This document shows positions 38,626-47,177 of a stretch of DNA of 64,000 bases, piece by piece. The DNA lies in the NCBI RefSeq assembly GCF_020911865.1, contig NZ_CP087131.1:3534001-3598000 (forward strand), in the 5' to 3' direction. The position numbers and the translations under genes were made by a program. A model generated the notes under the pieces. That model saw only the letters and a list, made by a program, of their open reading frames with translations, was not told the origin of the DNA and did not search any database. This DNA is from Chryseobacterium sp. C-71. Lineage in GTDB: Bacteria > Bacteroidota > Bacteroidia > Flavobacteriales > Weeksellaceae. How positions within the stretch are numbered: the first letter of the stretch is position 1; the number at the start of each line of letters is the position of its first letter.

Positions 38626-40164
38626 ATGAATTCAGCTTACTTATATGTTCGTGTAAGTACAGACGAACAAAAAAGAAAAGGTTACTCCCTGCCAGAACAG
38701 GAGGATAGATTATTAAAGTATTGTAAATACAACAATATTGAAGTCAAAGGAATTTATCGGGAGGATTACTCTGCAAAAAACTTCAATAGACCTGAGTGGA
38801 AAGAATTATTCTCCGAAGTTAAAAAGAAATCAACAGGAGAGGATAAGAACATATTATTCATCAAATGGGATGGCCAACAAAATCCTTTGCTTGAATCTTT
38901 GAAATCAATTCTTGATAGTTCGATTTTAAAAATACAGGAAAAATTAAAAACAGAAAATTATTTTAAATACGAAAATGATATAACAAACATGCTTTCAGAG
39001 TATGCGGAGAATTGTAAAATTATTATTAAGAAAAAAAGTGAGTTTTTCAGAGCAAGGGTAGGGTATGCACATAAAAAAATAGATTTTCAAAGTTTAAATG
39101 TCGAAGTTGAGACCGTTTATGAACCATATTCTGGTTCTGATATAGGAGCGCCTCCTCCTCATCTTGCTGGTGATGGAAGAATAAATCGGGTAGGTGTCTC
39201 ATATTTATATTGCGCCACTGATAAATATACTGCTACAGCTGAGATTAGACCACATCCTGGAGATATTGTATCTATAGGTAAGTTTATCGTAAATAAAGAC
39301 AGATTTATAAAATTTGATTTAAAAGACAAATCAAATACAGATAAACTTTTTGACCATTCTCTTAAAGTTCTGGCGATGCCTAATTCAACAGTTCACATAA
39401 TAGATAAAATTTATGATTCGCTTAAAAGGTTTGAAGAGCTGGGTTTTATAAATCCTGATTATTTAGCTTCAATTAAACCGTTTAATATTCTGGATGAATA
39501 TGTTTGGCATTATCATAATTATAAACTTTTTACCTTAAATCCCGAAATATATTATCTTCTTCAAGAAATTGAATTTAAGGATAGTGATATATTTTTATCT
39601 GAAAAATTGAAGGCAGAAATTAGAGAGTATCATATTATTGAGGCCAAAGAAAAATTAATGTGGTCGTTTAAATTTCTTAATAATTCTATGATTACGGAAA
39701 TCGAAGCGGTAAAAGATTATCAACTAGAAATAGATAAAAGAAAAAATAGCAATACGATTGGATTTTCGCACAAACATGTTTTTTGGACTGACGATAGTAT
39801 TGCTACTAAAGCTAATATTGATTTGAGAAATGAGGCAGAAATCTGTGATTGTATTGTATGTAATTACAGAAATTTTGAATTTGAGAAATTAATAAAGAAA
39901 CTTAAGGTCGCTGAAGGAAATAATGACTACAATAATCTAAATTATGCTTTAGGGAATTTCTTAGTTTCTAGGAATGATTATAAAACATCTTATAATATTT
40001 TGAAAAATATCAGGGATGAAACAAAACAACAATCAAAAAACGGTATAACTTATTTTTTAGCGTCATTAAATACTACTTTTCTTTATAATCACTTCAATAT
40101 TTATAGCTTAGATGATCGAGATGAAATTCGAAACGAGATTACAAATTTTCAAATACGATGCTAA
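38626..40164 (+). CDS. Chimera: truncated serine recombinase N-terminus fused to RES-domain protein
   Basis: 512 residues from ATG 38626. Residues 1-82 are the start of a large serine recombinase (YLYVRVSTDEQ with the catalytic Ser, GYSLPEQEDRLLKYC) ending abruptly at LFIKWD, where the family continues with RFSRN. A different protein follows in frame. Residues about 138-235 are RES-like (FFRARVG, GRINRVGVSYLYCATD, TATAEIRP), with the conserved Arg, Tyr and Glu of NAD-degrading RES toxins, but the usual C-terminal part is not recognisable. The tail has a CDCIVC motif (residues 407-412) and helical, TPR-like sequence. It may be a working fusion or a decaying chimera. Confidence 0.7.
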   Translation: MNSAYLYVRVSTDEQKRKGYSLPEQEDRLLKYCKYNNIEVKGIYREDYSAKNFNRPEWKELFSEVKKKSTGEDKNILFIKWDGQQNPLLESLKSILDSSILKIQEKLKTENYFKYENDITNMLSEYAENCKIIIKKKSEFFRARVGYAHKKIDFQSLNVEVETVYEPYSGSDIGAPPPHLAGDGRINRVGVSYLYCATDKYTATAEIRPHPGDIVSIGKFIVNKDRFIKFDLKDKSNTDKLFDHSLKVLAMPNSTVHIIDKIYDSLKRFEELGFINPDYLASIKPFNILDEYVWHYHNYKLFTLNPEIYYLLQEIEFKDSDIFLSEKLKAEIREYHIIEAKEKLMWSFKFLNNSMITEIEAVKDYQLEIDKRKNSNTIGFSHKHVFWTDDSIATKANIDLRNEAEICDCIVCNYRNFEFEKLIKKLKVAEGNNDYNNLNYALGNFLVSRNDYKTSYNILKNIRDETKQQSKNGITYFLASLNTTFLYNHFNIYSLDDRDEIRNEITNFQIRC

Positions 40165-40742
40165 TCCGACGAGCTATATTTAATTGTCAATCGGAAAACA
40201 ATTCACATACAGATTACAGAAAAATAATCTATCTAGCTTTGATTGCTGATGAAAGCTGTACAAAAATCCTACTAGATGCATTTAATGATTATCTCGCAGA
40301 GAATTTTGAAGAGAATTTTTATAGTCTTTTACTACGTTACAAGATTTTGAATATTGAGGATCGCAATTATTTTTGTAAGTATACAGCTGTAATTAATGAT
40401 CTTAAAAATAAGCAGATTGCTTATAAGTTTGGAGATCTTCAATTAACAGATCTTATATACATCAATTTTATTCTACTAATATATCACCTGAACATAGATT
40501 TTGGAAGGAAAGAATTTGAAGTTTTCACCAATTTAAACTCATTTGAAACTTGGCTCCTAAATCCTCAACAATTTGATTACAGTCAATTTAATACTAGATG
40601 GCTGCTTGAAGTGAAGGATTCTCCTGTTATTTTAAAAAGATTTGCAGGTACAGAAGCGATGATTAAATCTGTTGATATCTCTTTATTGCAAAAATATGAT
40701 GCTGACTTAGCTAAAATTAAATATAAATATCTTTTACAATAA
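40158..40742 (+). CDS. Helical protein, possibly the frameshifted end of the RES chimera
   Basis: 194 residues without recognised domain. The sequence is helical (NDYLAENFEENFYSLLLRYKILN) and resembles a continuation of the TPR-like tail of the gene before it. The start overlaps the previous stop by 7 bp in another frame, and no ribosome-binding site is evident. The two frames may therefore be one gene split by a frameshift. Alternatively it is a translationally coupled partner or immunity protein. Confidence 0.5.
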   Translation: MLIRRAIFNCQSENNSHTDYRKIIYLALIADESCTKILLDAFNDYLAENFEENFYSLLLRYKILNIEDRNYFCKYTAVINDLKNKQIAYKFGDLQLTDLIYINFILLIYHLNIDFGRKEFEVFTNLNSFETWLLNPQQFDYSQFNTRWLLEVKDSPVILKRFAGTEAMIKSVDISLLQKYDADLAKIKYKYLLQ

Positions 40743-40945
40743 ACCATTGATTTAAAGCAAATTGTCATAATAATTAGTTCTTTTACTTACTGAAAAATTT
40801 TCATGACCTGATCGTTCTAAAGTTAAATACATTGCTAATACAGATTTAAATCCAGGTAGTATGATTTACGAGCTGATTCTAAATTGCCAATATATTTATC
40901 TTTTAATATTCAGTAAATTGTATGTCAATTAAAAATTAAGCAAAT

Positions 40946-42301
40946 ATGGAATTCGACGGAGAAAATAAAGATTTTGAAAAAAAAGTTAGGGATATTTATC
41001 ATGATGTTAGGTATGCTATTGAATTTGAAGAGAATGAACAAGAAATAACAAGCGATCAACAAAAGGAAATTCATCGTAAGATTTTATCTGGTTTTAAGTC
41101 TGGTCAAGAGAAAATTTTAACGGAACTGAAAGCACTTCAAATCCGGGCAAGAGAGAATCTAGTTTTATTAAAGACCTCCCGCAGAGAAGGTAATAAAAAT
41201 TTATCTGATGAACTTGTTTTAGAGGCAAAAACTATTGAATACCAAGATAGTATATTTAGAAATCTCGCTGATACAATTGCTTGGCAGATGTTAAATGGTA
41301 AACATTATCTATATCGTAGATTCTATACTGGAGAAACGGGTACTAAAGATTTGTCTGACAAAGCCTTTTCACATGTAATTGATTTTACCAACGAGGTTAA
41401 TGCAGATCCAGATACATTTTGTCTTATTGCTGACATTACTAATAACATACAATTAGGAGATTGTCTAATAAGAGACAAAGATGGGATAAAAGTGACAGAA
41501 ATAAAGTCTGGTGAGATGAACTTCAAAGCTCTTGATGTAATAAATGACCTAAAACTTACGGATGATGATTTTAATGAAAAGAAATTATCGGAGGAGTTTG
41601 AAGATAAATTTATCAAACAAATGAAGAGAATGGTATCACAAAAGGGTAAAACAGAACGAGCTGCTAAGATTGTAAAGGAGAACAGCGGTCCAGATCCCAA
41701 ATATAAAGATACTGACATACATATTGTTGAAAATAATTTTCAAATAGATACTTACCATATGGAACTTCTTGGATTACTGGGGCAACTTAAGTCTCAGGAT
41801 TGGGCGTACACCTGCGTCGGTGCAATCGTGCAAATTGGTGTATATAAGGATGATTCGCGAGTATATGGACAATTTGCAATGGAGCAGCTTTGTGATCCTT
41901 TTCCTTTTCTGGATCTTATGGCTAGTCGAGGTATATTAATTTGCGAACCCATTTTTCTAAAGCCCTTTCCAGAAAATGTCATTATGGATATAGTATTAGG
42001 TAGAATTAAAGTATTTATAGGAATAAATTACAATAATTTTATTGAATTTTCTAATGATTTAGGTGTACGTGCATCTTGGTCAACTCCAAAAGAACTTCAA
42101 AAATATCTCCAAAAATTTGTACATAACAAACGTGAAATATTTTCAAATGACAATAAAGGTATTAAGTTAGAAATTGACGGAAATGAAATTTTTGTTGGAC
42201 ATGGTTTCTTCACAAAAATAGTTTTTGATCACTTTCTACCGGAAACGATGATACTTAAATATGTTGGTACAATATCTGAGATATTTAATAAAAATAAGTA
42301 A
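40946..42301 (+). CDS. Putative PD-(D/E)XK nuclease-like protein
   Basis: 451 residues, no named family recognised. The first 110 residues are helical and highly charged. A restriction-endonuclease-like core follows: FCLIADITNNIQLGDCLI with Asp172, then KVTEIKSG with Glu185 and Lys187 on adjacent strands. The C-terminal half (about 265-450) is mixed and contains SQDWAYTCVGAIVQIGVYKDDSRVYGQF. It is the third + strand gene of the cassette inside the broken recombinase and converges on the large DUF4297 gene. A nuclease role in defence is inferred from motif and context. Confidence 0.55.
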   Translation: MEFDGENKDFEKKVRDIYHDVRYAIEFEENEQEITSDQQKEIHRKILSGFKSGQEKILTELKALQIRARENLVLLKTSRREGNKNLSDELVLEAKTIEYQDSIFRNLADTIAWQMLNGKHYLYRRFYTGETGTKDLSDKAFSHVIDFTNEVNADPDTFCLIADITNNIQLGDCLIRDKDGIKVTEIKSGEMNFKALDVINDLKLTDDDFNEKKLSEEFEDKFIKQMKRMVSQKGKTERAAKIVKENSGPDPKYKDTDIHIVENNFQIDTYHMELLGLLGQLKSQDWAYTCVGAIVQIGVYKDDSRVYGQFAMEQLCDPFPFLDLMASRGILICEPIFLKPFPENVIMDIVLGRIKVFIGINYNNFIEFSNDLGVRASWSTPKELQKYLQKFVHNKREIFSNDNKGIKLEIDGNEIFVGHGFFTKIVFDHFLPETMILKYVGTISEIFNKNK

Positions 42302-42308
42302 GACTAAG

Positions 42309-42355
42309 ACGACTTTTAGTGTTTTACGATTAAAACGTTAAACACTAAAAGTTGT
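42309..42355. terminator. Bidirectional terminator between the two nuclease-like genes
   Basis: 20-nt arms (42309-42328 and 42336-42355) match at 18 positions, centred on CTTTTAGTGTTT, with a 7-nt loop. Confidence 0.75.
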
Positions 42356-42502
42356 ATTATGAGACTTTGATAAAGATATATTTTTTTGAGTTTATGAAAA
42401 AGATAAACAATTGTTTAGTCTTGCTAAAATAATATTAAAACTATTTTGTATAGTAAGTTGGTTCGATAATTTAAATTCCATGTATATTTCTTTGTTTATG
42501 TT

Positions 42503-45500
42503 TTATATATCTTTAAGAAGATTATTCTCTTGATAATCATCATTGGCCATATTAAAGCGTGTGTCCATAAATTCTCTTATAGCCCTAAAGTTTGGAGTTT
42601 CAAGATTAGATTGAAGCCCATGTAGTCCTAATATTGATAAATATGATATATCAAAGTAACTCTTAAATTCTTCACTTTGAAAAACCTCCAAAGGAAAATT
42701 TAGGTAACACTCTTTTTCATCCAAGTTCAAATATTTTTCATGCATTTCTTTCCTGAACTTAAAAAACTCCTCCTGACTGTTGCTGTTTTCCTGCTCAAAA
42801 TGGTCTATTTTTTTGTTTAGCATAAAGTTTAACATACTACTTAGTATTTGCCAGTCTTTCCATCCTTCATTTCTAAAGTTTTTAATAAATTCAGGAAAGG
42901 AAGGATCTTTCTTTAACTCTTCTAAAGTTAAATACATGCATTTGTTTATATTGTCAAATCTGTTTGTTATTGCTGTAATCGCTGAATCATGATCATATTT
43001 AGAACTTAATGAATCATCATAAATCATTATTTCATTTTCTTTTGGAAGATTAATGTCAAATGTTTCATTCTGGAAGTGTCCTATTGTCAAAGTATTAAAA
43101 TCTTCTTCAGTATATACGTCTCGATGGATTCTTTGATAAAGATTTACTGATTGCTGTTTAGTGTCTAGTTTTGCTTTTTTAAAGAAATTTAAATAAAGTT
43201 CTGTAAACTCTTCGGATTTAAGAAGGCTTATGTTTGAAAGCATAAACATTAAGGTTCCCATGTTCATTGCTGAATGTCGTGTAATTTTTGCAGAGTCGCG
43301 GTCATCAAAATGTACTACAGTCACTTTCCATTTAATGAATTCATTTGATGCTATTTGCTGAGGTTGTGTAACTAAAGTCCCTAATTCTAAAGTTATTATT
43401 ATTTCCGTCTTAAGTAAGTGAAAATCGATTCCCGATAATGCAATTTCAGCCAGTACAATCTGTATATTGGCGATATACTCTTCTGCGATAGAAATCATCT
43501 GGTACGTATTATTAAAGCTTACGGTCCATTTACTCCCTAATGCAAAAAAAGATATATTTCTTTGTTGTCCAATATCATTTAATGGTAAATCATCGACAAG
43601 ATTTTTTAAAGCACTATTTCTTTCCGCGTCAGATTTAATTTTTGTTTTGATGATTTCCATAGAGGGTTTCACGACGTCATCTCCGAATTGTATACCGGTT
43701 TGATCATTTAAATGATTCAAGAAGTTAAAATAACTTTGAATGAAGTAAGTAAATTGATAAGAATGAGACAACATTACATGCAACATAAAACATAAATTTC
43801 TTGTGGTAGTTTTTTCCATTTCTGCCTTCTCAACATCATAATTTGAGTCGAATCGGAGACTCATATATTTACTGTACATCATCATGGCATTAAGCCAGGA
43901 TCCTTGTTTAAAATCTGAATGAAAAAGAATACCAAAGCTGGATTCAACTCGTTTGACAAGTTGATTGTTCATACTAACACGAAATGCTCCCAAAGCATAA
44001 TATTTTGCAGCAAAATGCATCCCAATAGAGTTATACAATTGAGCGATATTAAGAAGTGCAAGAATAAAACCTTCCATAGTATCTTCTTGCTGATAATTAT
44101 CCTTCGCCAAGTGAAACTGCTCAAGAGCTTTTAACATATTAAAAGGTAATCTGGTTTTTAAATAATCTACACCTCTTTTAACCTGCTTTTGTGCTACTTT
44201 GATCTTACCATCTCGTTCTGCCACAATAGGATCTAATTTATTTGAAAATTCGTCTAGAGCAGCAGTGATACCCAGTTCATCAGATGGATCACTTGAAATT
44301 TGTATTTTTATATATTTATCAATTCTATCCGAAAATTGCGAAAGATTGTATAGAGGTGCTTGTCTTACAAGATCAATAATTTCTTCATAGTAAGGCAAAA
44401 ATGATCTGCTATTTTTAGCTCTAAGTCTATTGATTACCATTAAGATTGTGCCTTTCATCTCTAAAAGTTTACATCTCTCGTTTGGATTTTGTTCATAAAG
44501 AAGGTGTTGGCTTATTTTTTTGTAATTTTTAATATACCATTTCTTAAGCTCTTCAATGGGGATATCTATATTTTTATTTTCGATAACGGTAAGGATGATC
44601 TTCATTAAGATGTCCGCAGTCTCCATTTCATCGGCATTATTAAAAAAATCAAAATCACTAAAAAAGTAACGTATATCATCTTCAAATCCTATCAAACTTC
44701 CGTCTGGACGTACTCTATTACCTAAATTTTCATAATCGACCTCATAAAATTCATTATTAAGAAAGACAATCTCGTAAATTGCCTTTCTCCGGAATAATTG
44801 ATGAAGCCTGTGGTTTCGTGCGTAGAAAATTAGGAATGGATTCCAAATGTCTTTATGTTGATGTAGGTATTTTTTTCTGCGACAATAGTTAACTAGGTCA
44901 AGTATCTCATAAAATTCACCTAAACGAAAAACATTAATTTCTCCTATATGCTTATAATATTCTAGTCTTGAAGCGTACCACTTATCTTCTTCACTGCCAA
45001 TATCAAGCATAAGCTTCTCAAGCTCATCATTTGTTAGCTTCCTCTTTTCTCCATCGGGTTCATTGACTTTAGAAAATACATTATCCAGCAAAACACCCAG
45101 AATCTGACTTGGTTCATCGTCGTCAAATTTGAATGGCATCTTTTGTATAAGATTTATTATTCTCTCTCTCGTATCCGAAAACTCTTGTTCTGGACTGATA
45201 CTTAAGAATTTCCATTGGATCATTTTTACAAAGCTATTCCAGAAATTGTCATCCAAACCATTAAATATGGATTTGGCCTCTTCAATTTCTGTTTTGTTTT
45301 TTTCATTACCAGTATATTCATTAACATATTCACTTATGATTTGCTTGACTTTATTGGCATAATTAATTAGCTTTTCTTCATCTAAACTATCCTGATATTC
45401 AAACCATTCTTTCAACATCTCAGCATCATTTTCTTGACGCTTTTGAGCAATGCCGCTGTTGGTCTCAAAAATGAATTCCTTGGTAAAGTCACTATAATCA

Positions 45501-45787
45501 GATTTTACATGGAGCATAAAAAAATGCGCAAGGCATTTCTTTATTTCTTCTGTACTGAACGAAAATTTTTTGGAATACAGTTTAATCTGCCTAAATTTTA
45601 CGTCCTTATTTACAGTATCTTTTTGAAAAATATCTTCTTCATATTCACAATAGATATCTTCCTTGATATTGTTAATGTAATTAGAAATCCAGACTTCCAA
45701 TGTTTTTAAGGTCTGATAATTATAACCTCTTTGGGAACTAAAAGCATCAGTGTCTTTTGAGAAAATGAAAAGTTTGTTGATTTCCAT
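42503..45787 (-). CDS. Large protein with N-terminal DUF4297 (Cap4-like dsDNA nuclease) domain
   Basis: 1094 residues. The N-terminus has the DUF4297 signature SQRGYNYQTLKTLEVWI, then YCEYEEDIF with acidic residues at 50-52 and KFRQIKLYS with Gln67-x-Lys69, the PD-(D/E)XK core used by the Cap4 effector nuclease. The remaining roughly 900 residues are mostly helical with no P-loop, SAVED or CARF motif visible. No cyclic-nucleotide synthase is nearby, so it is not a CBASS effector by context. It may sense infection through its own helical body. An inverted repeat at 45854-45878 precedes it. Confidence 0.65.
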   Translation of the reverse strand: MEINKLFIFSKDTDAFSSQRGYNYQTLKTLEVWISNYINNIKEDIYCEYEEDIFQKDTVNKDVKFRQIKLYSKKFSFSTEEIKKCLAHFFMLHVKSDYSDFTKEFIFETNSGIAQKRQENDAEMLKEWFEYQDSLDEEKLINYANKVKQIISEYVNEYTGNEKNKTEIEEAKSIFNGLDDNFWNSFVKMIQWKFLSISPEQEFSDTRERIINLIQKMPFKFDDDEPSQILGVLLDNVFSKVNEPDGEKRKLTNDELEKLMLDIGSEEDKWYASRLEYYKHIGEINVFRLGEFYEILDLVNYCRRKKYLHQHKDIWNPFLIFYARNHRLHQLFRRKAIYEIVFLNNEFYEVDYENLGNRVRPDGSLIGFEDDIRYFFSDFDFFNNADEMETADILMKIILTVIENKNIDIPIEELKKWYIKNYKKISQHLLYEQNPNERCKLLEMKGTILMVINRLRAKNSRSFLPYYEEIIDLVRQAPLYNLSQFSDRIDKYIKIQISSDPSDELGITAALDEFSNKLDPIVAERDGKIKVAQKQVKRGVDYLKTRLPFNMLKALEQFHLAKDNYQQEDTMEGFILALLNIAQLYNSIGMHFAAKYYALGAFRVSMNNQLVKRVESSFGILFHSDFKQGSWLNAMMMYSKYMSLRFDSNYDVEKAEMEKTTTRNLCFMLHVMLSHSYQFTYFIQSYFNFLNHLNDQTGIQFGDDVVKPSMEIIKTKIKSDAERNSALKNLVDDLPLNDIGQQRNISFFALGSKWTVSFNNTYQMISIAEEYIANIQIVLAEIALSGIDFHLLKTEIIITLELGTLVTQPQQIASNEFIKWKVTVVHFDDRDSAKITRHSAMNMGTLMFMLSNISLLKSEEFTELYLNFFKKAKLDTKQQSVNLYQRIHRDVYTEEDFNTLTIGHFQNETFDINLPKENEIMIYDDSLSSKYDHDSAITAITNRFDNINKCMYLTLEELKKDPSFPEFIKNFRNEGWKDWQILSSMLNFMLNKKIDHFEQENSNSQEEFFKFRKEMHEKYLNLDEKECYLNFPLEVFQSEEFKSYFDISYLSILGLHGLQSNLETPNFRAIREFMDTRFNMANDDYQENNLLKDI

Positions 45788-45853
45788 AAATAAAAGGTTT
45801 GAGTTTATAGGTTAGTTTTATAGACTAAGATCGTTCATTTTTTCTTTGCAATC

Positions 45854-45878
45854 ATGTATTTATTACCTGTAAATACAT
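45854..45878. promoter_or_regulatory. Inverted repeat upstream of the DUF4297 gene
   Basis: ATGTATTTA and TAAATACAT arms (perfect, 9 nt) with a 7-nt spacer lie 67-91 bp before the start codon. A possible operator. Confidence 0.35.
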
Positions 45879-45935
45879 TTAAAATTTAACTATATGTAAT
45901 AAAATGTCAAATTTCTCCCGTCTAAATTACAAAGT

Positions 45936-46739
45936 AGTCTAATCAAACTTAATTCTAATGAAGAGCAAATGATAAAGGATTTACACGAACCCCTGATATC
46001 GGAATCACTATTTTATCAGGTTCAATCTCTAATTAGTACAAAAATAAAAACTACAGGTAGAAAAGAAGACTTAAGAGGTGTATTTTTTCTGAGAGGATTC
46101 TTTATATGTCCTATTTGTAATCAAAAACTGACTGGATGTTTTGTAAAAGGCAGATCAAAACAATATCCCTATTATTTTTGTCATCATGGCTGCGGGATAA
46201 GGATCAATGTTATTTTTCTTAATGATTGCTATCAAAATAGGCTTCAAGAATTAGTCCTATCAAATAGTTCAATTGAATTATTTAAGAATGTTTTAGAAGA
46301 TCAGAATATAAAAACTCAGAAAGCAAGTTATTTATAGTCTCAAAAATTAATAGAGAGAAAAATAAAAGAAGAGTCATTGACTCTTTCTCGAGGGAGGAAA
46401 TTATTTATAGCTGGAATCTTGAAGATTGATGACTATAATGAATTAAAAAAAGAAAATCAAATCAATACTAAAAATCTTAGAAAGGAAGAACGTAATATTG
46501 TTCTTAAATTAAGTGCGATTGATAGAAAGAATAAAATAGAGGATAAAGTATTAGTTGAAGTTTTTCAAAAATTTTCCGAGTTTGATATCCAGGATAAAAA
46601 ATATCTTGTGAATCTTTTTCCTCCGATTGATATTGATTATAAAACAGGAAATCTTTCTTTAGATTTAAATCCAGCATTTTCAAAAATATTATCAGCAAAA
46701 ACTCATCGAAAAAACAATAAGAAAAATGAATTTCATTGA
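45936..46739 (+). pseudogene. C-terminal remnant of a large serine recombinase, with in-frame stop
   Basis: The frame resembles a recombinase from about 45936 (LIKLNSNEEQMIKDLHEPLISESLFYQVQ). It continues with the zinc ribbon FICPICNQKLTGCF and FCHHGC, then a TAG at 46335-46337, then in the same frame the coiled-coil and tail LSRGRKLFIAGILKIDDYNELKKENQ to a stop at 46739. The matching N-terminal part is at 38626-38871. The intervening middle (rest of the catalytic domain and most of the recombinase domain) is absent, so the protein cannot be active. Confidence 0.8.
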
Positions 46740-46881
46740 TAGGAATGTTTCAGTAGAACAAGCAATTATTATTCTGGCCAAGAACGGAGTTCAGGTAAAT
46801 GAAAAGGAAGCTAAAATTATACTAGAATTACTATATTTAGTATCAAAAAGTTATAATAAACCAAAGGAGAAAAAATATTAG
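46726..46881 (+). CDS. Small protein that accompanies serine recombinases
   Basis: 51 residues from ATG 46726, overlapping the end of the recombinase remnant. The sequence SVEQAIIILAKNGVQVNEKEAKIILELLYLVSKSYNK is a compact helical protein. From memory, short ORFs of this style follow serine recombinase genes in Chryseobacterium and relatives, sometimes with misleading names. Its role is unknown; it may modulate recombination. Confidence 0.6.
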   Translation: MNFIDRNVSVEQAIIILAKNGVQVNEKEAKIILELLYLVSKSYNKPKEKKY

Positions 46882-47048
46882 AACCTTAATGGGATTTCAA
46901 ACCAAGCCTCAATGTCGATGAAATCTCTGAAGTAGCACTTTTAGTCTGTATATTTTAGACATATCTGAGATTTCAAGTGAAAAAATTCAAACCATACAAT
47001 ATCAGGCTGTAACAGTTTGATAAATAATTTATTATGTCTATAAAAAAA

Positions 47049-47073
47049 GAGACAACTAATATATAGTTGTCTC
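47049..47073. terminator. Hairpin beside direct repeat copy 2
   Basis: GAGACAACTA and TAGTTGTCTC arms are perfect (10 nt) with an ATATA loop and an A-run before it. It could act as a terminator on the minus strand. Confidence 0.5.
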
Positions 47074-47081
47074 ATTAAGTG

Positions 47082-47154
47082 ACTTGACAGGACTCTATTC
47101 AAACCATTTATTAGCTGATATAGATAACATTTTGAAGGTGTTAAACGACATTTA
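47082..47154 (+). repeat. 73-bp direct repeat, copy 2
   Basis: It encodes DLTGLYSNHLLADIDNILKV and a stop shortly after, matching copy 1 at 65 of 73 bases with three amino-acid changes. An in-frame stop at 47057 shows the upstream part is missing. Confidence 0.75.
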
Positions 47155-47177
47155 AACAATAATTTGATAGATAGAAA

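Larger units (their letters stand above)
32088..47154. mobile_element. Integrated genomic island carrying defence genes
   Basis: The segment begins at the mnmE tail and carries an integrase, an excisionase-like gene, a Gabija-type pair, a broken serine recombinase and three further probable defence or toxin genes. Ordinary chromosomal genes resume near 47.5 kb. The left end is well supported; the right end is set provisionally at the second copy of a 73-bp direct repeat. Most genes inside are AT-rich and of the accessory type. Confidence 0.65.

Noticed and set aside
41323..41718. 131-codon minus-strand open frame opposite the PD-(D/E)XK-like gene
   Set aside because: It lies antisense within a longer coding frame and is Ser/Leu-rich, as shadow frames are.
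42503..45787. Assignment of the DUF4297 gene to CBASS
   Set aside because: No cyclic-nucleotide synthase, SAVED or Cap2/Cap3 gene is present, so only the nuclease domain resembles Cap4.
46941..47159. 72-codon minus-strand open frame
   Set aside because: It runs antisense through the hairpin and the second direct repeat, whose conserved reading is on the + strand.
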